Positions 44,388 through 53,504 of a stretch of 64,000 nucleotides of DNA are shown piece by piece. Position 1 is the stretch's first letter. The number at the start of each line of letters is the position of its first letter. Origin of the DNA: Frondihabitans sp. PAMC 28766 (GTDB lineage: Bacteria; Actinomycetota; Actinomycetes; Actinomycetales; Microbacteriaceae); assembly GCF_001577365.1 (NCBI RefSeq), contig NZ_CP014513.1, positions 682,001-746,000 of the forward strand. The letters are read 5' to 3'. Under the pieces are notes generated by a model. The model searched no databases. It was not told where the DNA came from and saw nothing but the letters and a program-made list of their open reading frames with translations. A program made the translations under genes and the position numbers.

Positions 44388-45539
44388 CTACCGCAACGAC
44401 CGACGGATGCTGTACGGCAGCAGCGCCGCCGCGAACACCGGCATCACGATGAAAGCCGCACCCCACATCGGAGCGAGGGCGGTTGTGACGATCAGCCCGA
44501 CAGCGATGCCCGCGGCGATCTGCCAGTCGTCGCCGATCACGAAGTCGTAGAGGAACAGCCCGACTGCAGCAAGCCGCCGGCTGAGACCGTGAGGCCTCGG
44601 GGGCAGGATCATGGCGCTCGCCGGAGCAGCGGATGTCTCGGTCGACAGTGCAGGTGCCGCCGCGGGCGCCATCGTCGCCACACCCCCTGCGACGGACACC
44701 GCAGCCGATCCCGCAGCGGCGCCGAAACGTGGCCCCGCGCTCGGCGCCCCGCTCTGTGACAGGTCGGGCGACACCCCGACAGGGGAGGACACGTGCGACA
44801 GCCGGTATGCGCGCATCCCGAACACAAGGATCAAGCAGAACACGGCGACGGACGGCGCGACCACCAGAAGGGAGATGTCAGCTCCCGGCCAGGCTGCCCC
44901 CGCGCCCTCGCCGCCCCAGAAGATGCCGAAGGAGGCCAGCAGGATCCCGACAACGAACTTCATTGTGTTCTCGGGCACGCGAGAGAGCGGGCCACGAACC
45001 ACAAAACCGAGGATCGCCACGATGACGACGGCGGCCCCGGCGGCAACTGCCGCGAGGGGCACGTTGTGCTGGTTCGTTCCGAAGGTCAGCACGATGAAGA
45101 CGACTTCGAGCCCCTCGAGGACGACGCCCTTGAACGAGAGAGTGAATGCGTACCAGTCGTTGACGAAGAACTTCGATGTATTGGCGGCGGCCCGAGCTGC
45201 GGTCACCTGCTTCTGGTAGATCGCGGCCTCGTCGTGGAGGGGCCGGTAGCCGCTCGAGCGGTTGATGGCTTTGCGCAGCCACTGGAGCCCGAAGATGAGT
45301 AGCAGACCACCCACGACGAGACGGAGGACATTGAGGGGCAGAATCTGGATGGCCGGCCCCGCCACTGCGATGACGACGGCCAGCACGATCAAGCCCGCGA
45401 TGACGCCCTGGGCTGCGGAGCGCCAGTGCCGGCTGGTGCCGGCGGCCAGGACGATGGTCGTCGCCTCGACCGCCTCGACGATGCAGGCGATGAGGACGGA
45501 GAAGAAGAGCGCGATGTTCTGCGGATCGGTCAGGTTCAT
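44388..45539 (-). CDS. COG4280-type polytopic membrane protein
   Basis: 383 residues, about eight membrane helices. Two related motifs resemble the conserved E-x-x-E segments of ion-transporting membrane proteins (IACIVEAVEATTIVLAAG and GVVLEGLEVVFIVLTFG). The loop around residues 255-320 is low complexity (Ala/Ser/Pro rich). It belongs to the COG4280 family of predicted integral membrane proteins; the substrate is unknown. A TAAC-N4-GTTA site upstream is shared with the following ABC importer operon, suggesting metal-linked regulation. Confidence 0.65.
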   Translation of the reverse strand: MNLTDPQNIALFFSVLIACIVEAVEATTIVLAAGTSRHWRSAAQGVIAGLIVLAVVIAVAGPAIQILPLNVLRLVVGGLLLIFGLQWLRKAINRSSGYRPLHDEAAIYQKQVTAARAAANTSKFFVNDWYAFTLSFKGVVLEGLEVVFIVLTFGTNQHNVPLAAVAAGAAVVIVAILGFVVRGPLSRVPENTMKFVVGILLASFGIFWGGEGAGAAWPGADISLLVVAPSVAVFCLILVFGMRAYRLSHVSSPVGVSPDLSQSGAPSAGPRFGAAAGSAAVSVAGGVATMAPAAAPALSTETSAAPASAMILPPRPHGLSRRLAAVGLFLYDFVIGDDWQIAAGIAVGLIVTTALAPMWGAAFIVMPVFAAALLPYSIRRSLR

Positions 45540-45603
45540 GTGGATGTGATCTCCAGGTCGGACTCCCGAGTTACGAGAGTCGCCGTACGTTCGATGTCGA
45601 GTG

Positions 45604-45615
45604 TAACAGTCGTTA
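45604..45615. promoter_or_regulatory. TAAC-N4-GTTA operator upstream of the COG4280 gene
   Basis: TAAC (45604-45607), spacer AGTC, GTTA (45612-45615) is an inverted repeat about 65 bases before the ATG. The core is the same as that in front of the ABC importer operon at 49703-49720, making a shared regulator plausible. Confidence 0.6.
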
Positions 45616-45641
45616 GTTTTGACGGAGCACAGTTTTGCGCC

Positions 45642-46793
45642 CTAGGCAGACTCGGCCGGAAAGGCCAGACAGCCGTTCGGGTCCAGGGCCAGGCCGCAGG
45701 CAGTCCCCCGCCCCCACGGGGTCTCGTCGAAGACGGACGAGAGGCGCCCGTACGCGGTCTCGACAACATGCTCGTAGCCGCGACCCCGATAGGCGATGTC
45801 GATGACCCGCCCCGGGATCGTCGGGCGATCGCCCTGACCCGCCGTCACGGCCCCCGGGGTGACCAGTCGCGTCGCTGTCGGGCGGATGAGCACCTCGACC
45901 GGCGCAGTGGAGCCGACGATCGATACGAGCGAGCGCGCCAGCACATCGTGCTCCCCGAGCCGCACGCGCAGATGGACTCCCTGCGGGCCCATCGGCGCAC
46001 CGGTCACGGACCCTGCCAACCCGGTGAAGCGTGCCACGAACGGGCTGCGCGGATTGAGGAAGATCTCCTCCGGGGTGCCGCGCTGCTCGAGTCGGCCAGC
46101 GCGCAGGACGGCGATCTCGTCGGCCAGGGCGAACGCCTCCGCCTGGTCGTGCGTGATGTAGAGAGCCGTGGCGCCCGACTCGCGTGTGAGGGTCGAGATC
46201 TCGACGCGGAGACGCTCGCGAAGGTCGGCGTCGAGGTTCGACAGCGGCTCGTCGAAAAGCAGCAGCGACGGCTCCGCCACGACGGCGCGGGCCAGCGCGA
46301 CCCGCTGCTGCTGGCCACCGGAGAGTTCGTTGGGGTACCGCGAAGCCGTGCCCGCGAGCCCGACCCGGTCGAGGACCTCGAGCACTAGCTGACGAGTGCG
46401 GGATGCCCCCAGACGTCGGCGACGGAGCGCGTAGCCGATGTTTTGCGCGACCGTCATGTGCGGCCAGAGCGCGTAGTCCTGAAAGACCATGGCGACATCG
46501 CGCTTCTCGGCGGGGACGCTCGTGCGAGCGTCGCTGATGACGCGATCTCCGAATCGGATCGAGCCCTCGTCAAAGCGCTCGATACCGGCGATTCCGCGCA
46601 GCAGCGTCGTCTTGCCAGACCCGGACGGGCCGAGCAGGACCAGAAAGCGGCCCGGTTCGATATCGAGGTCGACACCAGCGAGGGCGGTGACCTGCCCGTA
46701 CTGTCGGCGCGCTCCGCGGACGTGAACGTGGTGCCCTCGAGGGGCCTGGGACTCGAGCGCGCTCAGAGTGTCGCGCGATGCCGTGGTCGTCAT
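45642..46793 (-). CDS. ABC transporter ATP-binding protein (FbpC/iron- or polyamine-type)
   Basis: 383 residues. Walker A GPSGSGKTT near residue 55, Q-loop, signature LSGGQQQRVALARA, Walker B LLLFDEPLSNLD and the H-switch THDQAEA are all intact. The C-terminal 130 residues are a TOBE-like regulatory domain. It is the last gene of a binding protein-permease-ATPase operon, so it powers uptake of the bound solute. ATG overlaps the permease stop. Confidence 0.9.
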   Translation of the reverse strand: MTTTASRDTLSALESQAPRGHHVHVRGARRQYGQVTALAGVDLDIEPGRFLVLLGPSGSGKTTLLRGIAGIERFDEGSIRFGDRVISDARTSVPAEKRDVAMVFQDYALWPHMTVAQNIGYALRRRRLGASRTRQLVLEVLDRVGLAGTASRYPNELSGGQQQRVALARAVVAEPSLLLFDEPLSNLDADLRERLRVEISTLTRESGATALYITHDQAEAFALADEIAVLRAGRLEQRGTPEEIFLNPRSPFVARFTGLAGSVTGAPMGPQGVHLRVRLGEHDVLARSLVSIVGSTAPVEVLIRPTATRLVTPGAVTAGQGDRPTIPGRVIDIAYRGRGYEHVVETAYGRLSSVFDETPWGRGTACGLALDPNGCLAFPAESA

Positions 46794-48559
46794 GATGCCT
46801 TTCCGAGGTTGCGCCAGCCCGCCGGTGCGAGGAGACGGAAGAGCAGGTAGCCGACGCCGACCACGACGAGCGCCGACAGGACCGCGAGGACCTCCATCGC
46901 CGTTCCGCCACCGAAGTCGTATTTGCCGAGGGCGTTCGTGATCCCCACCGAGATCGGCTCACTGCCGGGTGGTGCGAGCAGCTGCGAGACCGGCAGTTCC
47001 AGCAGAGTCGCCGTGTAGGTGAGCAGCCAGGCGGAGAGCAGCGGCCGGGCGATGATCGGCAGCACGATGGTGGCCCAGGATCGGAGAGCCCCGCTTCCGT
47101 GCACGCGCGACGCGTGCCCCATGGACTCCTGGATCTGGCTCATCGTCCCCACCAGCACCCGGGAGGTGGAGGGCAGGGCCGTGGCGATGTAGGCCAGGAG
47201 CAGGAGACCGGTCGTGCCGTAGAGGTGGATGCCGAGATCGTTCGTGAGCGGCAGGTTGTAGGCGAAGATGTAGCCGGCTGCGAAGACGATTCCGGGTAGC
47301 GCGACGGCGCCGAGCAGGACGAGGTCGAGCAGGCGCCCCGAGAAGGTCGAGCCCTGCCGCGCGAGCAGGCGGGCGCAGATCGTCGCCAGGACGAGCGTGA
47401 CGGTCGCCGTGATGGCCGCGAGCCCGGCCGAGTACATCAGTGGCGAACTGAGGTCGGGGCTCCCGATGACGCGCGTGTAGTTGTCGAGGTTCCACGCGTG
47501 CGATCCCAGCGACCCGAGGTTGTTGATCAGCGAGGCTGAGACGGCGCCGAAGGTCGGCACTCCGAGGCCGATGGCGACCAGGATCCCGAGGACCACCGTC
47601 ACGAGCGCTTTGGCCGGCGCCGAGAGGCGTTGCCGCACGAGCGGGCGGCTGCGGCCGCCGAGGACACGGAAACTGCGGCCCCGCAGCGCTCTCCCCTGAG
47701 CCACGAGGGCGAGCACGACGAGTGCGAGCAGCACCCAGCTCACCGCGGACGCCACCGGGAAGTCGGCCGGGAAGGCCTGGACGGCGTTGTAGAGCGTGAA
47801 CGTGGCGACCGGGAAGTGGGCGTCGTTCGCCAGGGTCGACGCGACCCCGAAGTCACTGACCGATTCGGCGAAGACGATCGCCAGCGCGGCCCAGATCGCG
47901 GGGCTCAGGAGTGAGACGACGAGCCGCATCGCGGCGAAGCGACCGCCACCGTGGACTCGGAGAGCGTCTTCGAACTCGTGTCCCAGCCCCCGGAGAGCGT
48001 TCGAGATCGCAAGGAAGGCGAACGGCACCCCCTTGACCGTGAGCACGACGACGATGCCGACCGGGCCGTAGATGATCGAGCGGGCGCCCGACGGGTCGAA
48101 GCCGAGCGAGTCGAGAACGCCACTCGGCTCGAGCAGACGCTCCCAGCCGAGAGCGATGAGATACGACGGCGTGAGCAGAAGCGCGAAGACGACTCCGGTC
48201 GCGATCCGGCGGGCGGGGGCGTCCGTCCGCAGCACCACCCAGGCGACGCCGAACCCGATGACAGCGGAGACGACCGCGGTCGAGATGCCGATCATCAACG
48301 AGTTCAGGACACCGGTGAGCAGCTGCCCGGTCAGCGCCTGCCGAAACGCCGACAGGGTGAACCACTGTGTTCCCTGCCCCAGGAGTGCCGGGCTGAAGGC
48401 GACGGCGAGGAACAGGAAGATCGGCAGGATGAGGATGACCGCGACGAGGATCCAGAACACCGCCGACGCACTGACACCCCGCCGGAGCCGGCGCAGCGTC
48501 GGGCGCCGCGGTGCCACGGTCAGAACCGCCGGCGCTCCCAGGATCTCTCTCGCGGTCAT
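46790..48559 (-). CDS. ABC transporter permease, fused two-domain (FbpB-type)
   Basis: 589 residues with about 12 membrane helices, i.e. two BPD-transport-type permease modules in one chain. EAA-like motifs are in the cytosolic loops (FEDALRVHGGGRFAAMRLVVSLLSPAI near residue 205; and a second one near residue 475, GHASRVHGSGALRSWATIVLPIIA). This fused organisation is typical of ferric-iron importers such as FbpB. It lies between the binding protein and ATPase genes. Confidence 0.88.
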   Translation of the reverse strand: MTAREILGAPAVLTVAPRRPTLRRLRRGVSASAVFWILVAVILILPIFLFLAVAFSPALLGQGTQWFTLSAFRQALTGQLLTGVLNSLMIGISTAVVSAVIGFGVAWVVLRTDAPARRIATGVVFALLLTPSYLIALGWERLLEPSGVLDSLGFDPSGARSIIYGPVGIVVVLTVKGVPFAFLAISNALRGLGHEFEDALRVHGGGRFAAMRLVVSLLSPAIWAALAIVFAESVSDFGVASTLANDAHFPVATFTLYNAVQAFPADFPVASAVSWVLLALVVLALVAQGRALRGRSFRVLGGRSRPLVRQRLSAPAKALVTVVLGILVAIGLGVPTFGAVSASLINNLGSLGSHAWNLDNYTRVIGSPDLSSPLMYSAGLAAITATVTLVLATICARLLARQGSTFSGRLLDLVLLGAVALPGIVFAAGYIFAYNLPLTNDLGIHLYGTTGLLLLAYIATALPSTSRVLVGTMSQIQESMGHASRVHGSGALRSWATIVLPIIARPLLSAWLLTYTATLLELPVSQLLAPPGSEPISVGITNALGKYDFGGGTAMEVLAVLSALVVVGVGYLLFRLLAPAGWRNLGKAS

Positions 48560-48572
48560 CGACTCGTCCCGA

Positions 48573-49667
48573 CTACTTGATGTTGGAGTCGAACCAGGTG
48601 ACGACCTGCGACTGGAGCGGGCCCCAGAAGTACGGGTCGAGCTGCTGGTAGGTCGTCGGGAGTGCGGGCAGGGCTGCGAGCTTCGTCGAGCCCTGAACGA
48701 CCGGCCAGAAGAGCGAGTCTCCGGCGGTGTCGGCTTTCTGCATGACCTGCTGGCCGGCAGGCGACAGGGCGTAGTCGACGAACTTCTTCGCCTCGGCCTG
48801 CTGGGTGGCGTCGATCGCCTTGTCGATCCCGATGACGCCGGGCAGCAGCGTGGTCTTGGGCAGGTAGACGATCTTGGGCGCGTAGGTCCCCGTGGCTTTG
48901 ACCTTGAGCGTCTCGCCGACGGCGGCGGAACTCTGGATGAGGCCGTAGTCGATCTGCTTGGTCTCGAGAGCGTGGAGGGTGTCGCCGTTGGTCGGGTAGA
49001 CCTTGAGCCCGTTCGACTTGAGCTTCGTGAGGTAGGCCTCGCCCGCCGCGACGCCTTTGGACTGGCCGCCCATCTGGTTCATGAGCCCGGCGATCAGCGG
49101 GTAGGTGGGGCCGGACTGCGACGGGTCGTTCATGCCGACCTTGCCGGAGTATGCCGAGGTGAGGAGGTCGCTGTACGAGGTGGGGACTTTCGTGGTGGCA
49201 GCCGAGTTGTAAATCAGCGCCGCGACGGCGGTGGTGCCGGTGGGGACGTAGCTGTGGTCGCTCGGCACGAGGGTCTTGCCGACGGAGGTGTACGTGGCGC
49301 TCGGGGTGTAGTCGAGCAGCTCCTTCTGCTTGTCGAGGGAGGCGAAGGCGGTGTCGCCGTCGACCCAGAGCATCGACCACTGAGGGTTGTTCTTCTCGGC
49401 TGCAACCTTGGTGAGAAGGGGGCCGGTGGAGTCGTCGACGACCTTGACGGGGATCCCGGTCTTGGCGGTGAACGCCTTGCCCATGTTGACGTCGTAGGCC
49501 TCCGCCGCGTAAAGGACGAGGGGCTCGACCTTGCCGGCTGCGGCCGAGGCGCCGGTGCCGGTCGTGGCGTTGCTCGTGGTGGCGTTCGTCGCGGCCGAGC
49601 AACCAGCCAACGCGATCGACGAGACGGCGATCACTCCGAGTACGGCGATACAAGATCGAGCGTTCAT
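48573..49667 (-). CDS. ABC transporter substrate-binding lipoprotein (ferric-iron type)
   Basis: 364 residues with an N-terminal signal and lipobox (ALAGC, Cys about 23), a Ser/Thr/Ala-rich linker and a type-1/class-II binding fold (LVLYAAEAYDVNMGKAFTAKTGIPVKVVDDSTGPLLTKVAAEKN; TTAVAALIYNSA). The closest pattern is FbpA/AfuA iron-binding proteins, although thiamine and phosphonate binders share it. First gene of the operon, with an operator upstream. The iron assignment is from pattern, not residues. Confidence 0.85.
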   Translation of the reverse strand: MNARSCIAVLGVIAVSSIALAGCSAATNATTSNATTGTGASAAAGKVEPLVLYAAEAYDVNMGKAFTAKTGIPVKVVDDSTGPLLTKVAAEKNNPQWSMLWVDGDTAFASLDKQKELLDYTPSATYTSVGKTLVPSDHSYVPTGTTAVAALIYNSAATTKVPTSYSDLLTSAYSGKVGMNDPSQSGPTYPLIAGLMNQMGGQSKGVAAGEAYLTKLKSNGLKVYPTNGDTLHALETKQIDYGLIQSSAAVGETLKVKATGTYAPKIVYLPKTTLLPGVIGIDKAIDATQQAEAKKFVDYALSPAGQQVMQKADTAGDSLFWPVVQGSTKLAALPALPTTYQQLDPYFWGPLQSQVVTWFDSNIK

Positions 49668-49702
49668 AAGAGGGTTCCTTCGAGGTGAGTGTTGATTGCG
49701 AC

Positions 49703-49720
49703 TTCTAACGGGTGTTAGAA
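49703..49720. promoter_or_regulatory. Operator of the ABC importer operon: TTCTAAC-GGGT-GTTAGAA
   Basis: A perfect 7-bp inverted repeat, TTCTAAC (49703-49709) and GTTAGAA (49714-49720), 4-bp spacer, about 35 bases before the lipoprotein ATG. Same TAAC-N4-GTTA core as upstream of the COG4280 gene. It does not match the longer classic IdeR/DtxR box closely. Confidence 0.78.
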
Positions 49721-49846
49721 ACAGTAAGCAACAGGTTGTGCCCCGGAGTGGCTTCGAGGTGACGCTGAGGTGAACTCTGTCGGAGGTCGTTCTCCGTTCA
49801 CCAGCTGCTGGTACTTTTCCGAGAAACCCACGGGAGGAGTCGGATC

Positions 49847-50635
49847 GTGACGATGCTCATCGACGGCGCCGAGGCCACCTCCGCGGCCCTCCTCGACCGC
49901 CTCAATGCCTCCGAAGGCCACCGCACGGCGCTCCAAGTGCGTGCCGGTCGCGTCCGCGGTCTCGACCTTCACTTCCAGCGGCTCGACCAGGCGTCGCGAG
50001 CGCTGTTCGGTGCTCCGGCACCGCTGACGAAGGTCGTCGAGGCTGCGATTCGGGTGCTGGGCACGGCACCGAACGAAGCCACCCTGCGGATCGAGATCTT
50101 TGCTGATCCTGCGGGGCACCAGCACGTCCTCGTCGAGGCTGGCGCCGCATCACCGCGCGACGCAGCGCCTCACCGGCTCGAGTTGGTCCGCCACGATCGT
50201 CTGCTTCCTGGTATCGAGCACACCGCGCTCGGGTCGCCCCAGGTCATCGACCGCCTCTCGCGGCGAGCGGGGTTCGACGGCGCGGTCCTGGTGTCGTCGA
50301 GTGGACACGTGGTCGAGATCGCGGACGGCACGCTCGGGCTGATCAGCGGCCGCCGGGTCGTCTGGCCCGATGGGCCGGCGTTGGCGAGTCTCGGGCGCGG
50401 CCTGCTCGAACCTCAGCTGGCGGCGGCGGGTATAGCGACCGTCGTGCTGCCCGTCCGAGCTGGTGATCTCGGCCTCTTCGACGGCGCCTTCGTCGTCTGC
50501 GCCCGCGGGGCTGCACGCGTCGAGGCGATCGGCGACGTGACCTGGCCACACGCCGACCACGGCGGCGGGTCCATCTTGGAGCGCGTACTTGCGGCCCACG
50601 AAATCATCCCGACAGAGTCCCTCAGCGCCGGCTAA
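49847..50635 (+). CDS. Class IV aminotransferase-like protein lacking the usual lysine
   Basis: 262 residues of the aminodeoxychorismate-lyase/branched-chain-aminotransferase fold (GLDLHFQRLDQASRALF, EATLRIEIF). In working enzymes the segment around residue 125 reads approximately R-D-L-P-x-V-K-H-T-G, with Lys bound to pyridoxal phosphate; here it is RLLPGIEHTALG, with Glu instead. The later E-G-A-T-W-N motif is also changed (EIADGTLG). So a PLP enzyme role is doubtful. Its stop overlaps the end of the next, convergent gene by four bases. Confidence 0.7.
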   Translation: MTMLIDGAEATSAALLDRLNASEGHRTALQVRAGRVRGLDLHFQRLDQASRALFGAPAPLTKVVEAAIRVLGTAPNEATLRIEIFADPAGHQHVLVEAGAASPRDAAPHRLELVRHDRLLPGIEHTALGSPQVIDRLSRRAGFDGAVLVSSSGHVVEIADGTLGLISGRRVVWPDGPALASLGRGLLEPQLAAAGIATVVLPVRAGDLGLFDGAFVVCARGAARVEAIGDVTWPHADHGGGSILERVLAAHEIIPTESLSAG

Positions 50636-52039
50636 CCGTCGCGGTCCGTCGTGGCCGGCGCCGCCACCCGAGGCAACCGCCCGCAGTCGAGTACGATCTT
50701 CCAATTCGTGTGGGGCGGCGACAGCAGCGTGACTGGTGTCACTGCCGCCTGACCGATGCACGACCTTTCGGCGGTTGTGACCTGCGGCGCCAACTCCGGC
50801 CCCCCGGAGCGACGAGTGACGCTGGGGACGAAGGATACGAGAACGACCGCCAAGAGAGCAGCGCCGACGACGATCCTGGCGACGGGAATCCGTCGACGTT
50901 CCGAGTCGGGAGCCTCCCGGGCGAGCGATGGTCGCCAGCGCACCCCGAGGGCGAGCACCATGACGGCGATCAGCTCCATCGACGGGACGACGCCGTACCG
51001 ACTCAGCCACGGCTTGGCGAGGTGAGCCTTCGTGGAAGACGCGTACTCGTAGTACGGCCCTGGGTTGGTCTTGACGGCCACGACCCACAGGATCACCGAG
51101 GCGGCGAGAAGCGTCACCACCAGCCAGCGTTGGTCTCGTGACCCGAAGCGGAGCACCCATATCGCTGCTGCGACGACGGGGACGAGGGCTGCGACCGCAG
51201 CCGCCGGGCCGTAATGGACCAAGGCCTGGCCGATGACGTGCCCGTTGGCATTCCAAATAGTCATGGCCGAGTTGATCGCGTAGCCGTATGCCGTCGACGG
51301 CAGATCGTTCGGTAGCGCTTTGCTGTGCCCTCGAGGGGAATTGACGTAGGCAATGAGCTGGAATGCTCCGCCGACGAGAAGCGCAAGGCGGACCGGTAGT
51401 CGTGCTCCACTCCTCCAGCGCAGTGCCATCAGTGGCACGAACGCGAGCATCTGCACCTCGGTCAGTGCCCGAGCAACGCCAGTGCCGTCAAGGCGATGGT
51501 GCCTCGCTGGGATCGCGAGCGATACAGGATCAGCCATGGTGCCAGCCAGAGGAAGTACCAGTGAAGGTTGGCAGTGTTGCCGAGCACCTCGCGGGCGCAA
51601 GGGGGGCCAGAATCGTGATCGCCGCCAGCGCCATGCGCACTCTCCACGATTCGGTGACGACACGCGAGCAGTAGAAGATCGCGGCGGCCACGACTGCGAC
51701 GACGAGACATGACGCTGCCGCCATCGCGTGCGCCCACTGGGCGACTGGCACGAAGGTGACGGTGAGGCCGGCGACGATGCGAGGAACAGTGTGCAGGTAG
51801 CCCGCATACACGCGGAAAAGAGGCACGACCGGGCCCTGAGCCACGGCGTTCCCGAGGAAGTTGCGACTGTCCTCGGCCCACAGAGTCGCGGTTGTCGACG
51901 CTGGCAGACGGAACCAAGCGATGAGCGTGCCGATCACGATGATCAGGGCGACGGCCAAGACGTCCGAATGATCCCGATTGCCCACATGAAGCCTGGTCGC
52001 GAGGCTTGTCCGGTTGGGAGCAGCAAGCCCTGTAGTCAT
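50632..52039 (-). pseudogene. Polytopic membrane protein (GT-C glycosyltransferase-like), two frameshifts
   Basis: Conserved membrane-protein sequence runs through three frames: ATG 52039 to about 51600 (LVAVALIIVIGTLIAWFRLP, then TLWAEDSRNFLGNAVAQGP with the acidic ED typical of GT-C luminal loops), then a piece with EVLGNTANLHWYFLWLAPWLI, then ALTEVQMLAFVPLMALRW to the end at 50632. The first shift is repaired by one more C in the run at 51601-51606; the second by one more G near 51471. After repair the product has about ten membrane helices. Divergent from a second, intact membrane protein of similar kind. Confidence 0.72.
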
Positions 52040-52250
52040 GGAGTCCCCATGGCGGAAGTCCATCCCCGTCCACGTGAGCGCTGTCTCATGGACCGAGTAG
52101 AACCGGTCGAAGCACAGAAACTGCTAAGACGAGGATGGCCCCAGGATTCCGGCTCGCCCCCCGCAGGACTCCTTCATCACCACGGTTCGGACGAGCATCC
52201 GACTACCGCATCTTGGGGCCTTCTGAGAAGCGGCGCCATAGACCTCGAGG

Positions 52251-53504
52251 ATGAACGTCATGCGCCTCACGAGCCTCCTTGACCTCCTGTACCGTCGTCG
52301 GCAGGTATCCGTGGCGATCGCTTTGGCAGTTGCGACGCTGGCTCACCTGGCAGCGACTTCTCTCTATTCGTGGCACTTCGTCACCGCAGGGTCGAAGGCG
52401 CTGTGGTCTTCGGACGGCCTGCACCTCTACGCGCTGTCCCCCGACTTGCAGATGGGGCCATTGACGTTCGCAGTCGGTGGCCTGTTTTCGGTGTTTCTTC
52501 CCGGGCCGCTGGGAGCGACGGCAGCGATCATCGCAATGCTGGCGGTCGGCTTCATCGCGATCTGCACGACCGTGAGAAGGATTCCGATGGCGTCTGCGCG
52601 CCATCAGCGAGGGTGGATGGGAGCCGCGATTCTGACTGCGTTCGTCTGGACGGAGGTTGCGGTTCACTACGCGCACCTTGACGACGTACTCGCCCTCGGC
52701 GCCGGGGTCCTCGCGATTGCGTCTGCTCGGAATGGCCGCCTCGTGGCTGCAGCCATCTGCATAGGCGTAGCGATCGACTTCAAGCCCTGGACCCTTCCCC
52801 TCGTCGCCCTCCTCTGTGTCGATCGACGTCGACTCGCGCGAGGTGCCATGCTCGTCGCAGCGGTCGTCCTGGGCGCCTGGCTCCCCTTCTTTCTCGCCGA
52901 CCCCGCCACCGCGAACATCCTCGGGTTCGTGATCCCGATCGCACCGACTTCGTCTCTTCGGGTTTTCGGAGTCCATGCGACAACGACGCCCGCGTGGGAC
53001 CGCGTCGTTCAACTTGGTGGTGCGTCCGCGCTGGTTCTGCTGGCCGTGCTTCGGCGGCGGTGGGAAGCAGTTCTCCTCCTTCTCGTGGCGTTCCGAATGC
53101 TTCTGGATCCGGCGGCTTACCTCTATTACGACTCCGGGCTGGTCCTCGGGACTCTGTTCTTCGACACGGGGCGTGCAGCTCGCGCATCGCGCGCGGTGCT
53201 TCCGATCACGACGATCGTGGCGGTCATTGGCATCACTGCAAACGACTATCTGCTCGCAGCACCTGTAGCTGGTCTCTTCCGGACGGGCGCCCTCGTAGCG
53301 ATCCTCGCCATCGCGCTTGTCACCACGGCCTCAAGAAATAGCGTGGCGGCGCAGGGTTGCCAAAGTCGGTCCACGAACGGACGACGGGAGAGCCAGCCGG
53401 CGTCTGAAGGGGGACCTGCTCTGGGAGCGATTGGGTCGGCGCTACTGTTCGGGGTCAGTGCCCCGGAAGACCGTGGGGTAGTTGCTCAGGGTTCCCCAGT
53501 GTGA
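52251..53504 (+). CDS. Polytopic membrane protein (DUF2029/GT-C mannosyltransferase-like)
   Basis: 417 residues with about nine to ten membrane helices. An early luminal loop contains SSDGLHLYALSPDLQMGPL, and a later FKPWTLPLVAL segment resembles the polyprenol-phosphate-dependent mannosyltransferase layout. It would act on lipid-linked sugars at the membrane; donor unknown. The last 60 residues are low complexity, and the 3' end overlaps the converging lepB gene by 63 bases, so the original stop may lie earlier. Confidence 0.7.
   Translation: MNVMRLTSLLDLLYRRRQVSVAIALAVATLAHLAATSLYSWHFVTAGSKALWSSDGLHLYALSPDLQMGPLTFAVGGLFSVFLPGPLGATAAIIAMLAVGFIAICTTVRRIPMASARHQRGWMGAAILTAFVWTEVAVHYAHLDDVLALGAGVLAIASARNGRLVAAAICIGVAIDFKPWTLPLVALLCVDRRRLARGAMLVAAVVLGAWLPFFLADPATANILGFVIPIAPTSSLRVFGVHATTTPAWDRVVQLGGASALVLLAVLRRRWEAVLLLLVAFRMLLDPAAYLYYDSGLVLGTLFFDTGRAARASRAVLPITTIVAVIGITANDYLLAAPVAGLFRTGALVAILAIALVTTASRNSVAAQGCQSRSTNGRRESQPASEGGPALGAIGSALLFGVSAPEDRGVVAQGSPV

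Noticed and set aside
48072..49688. A 538-codon plus-strand frame opposite the ABC lipoprotein and permease genes
   Set aside because: The minus strand has a lipobox and permease EAA motifs; the plus-strand product is Asp/Gly/Arg-rich shadow.
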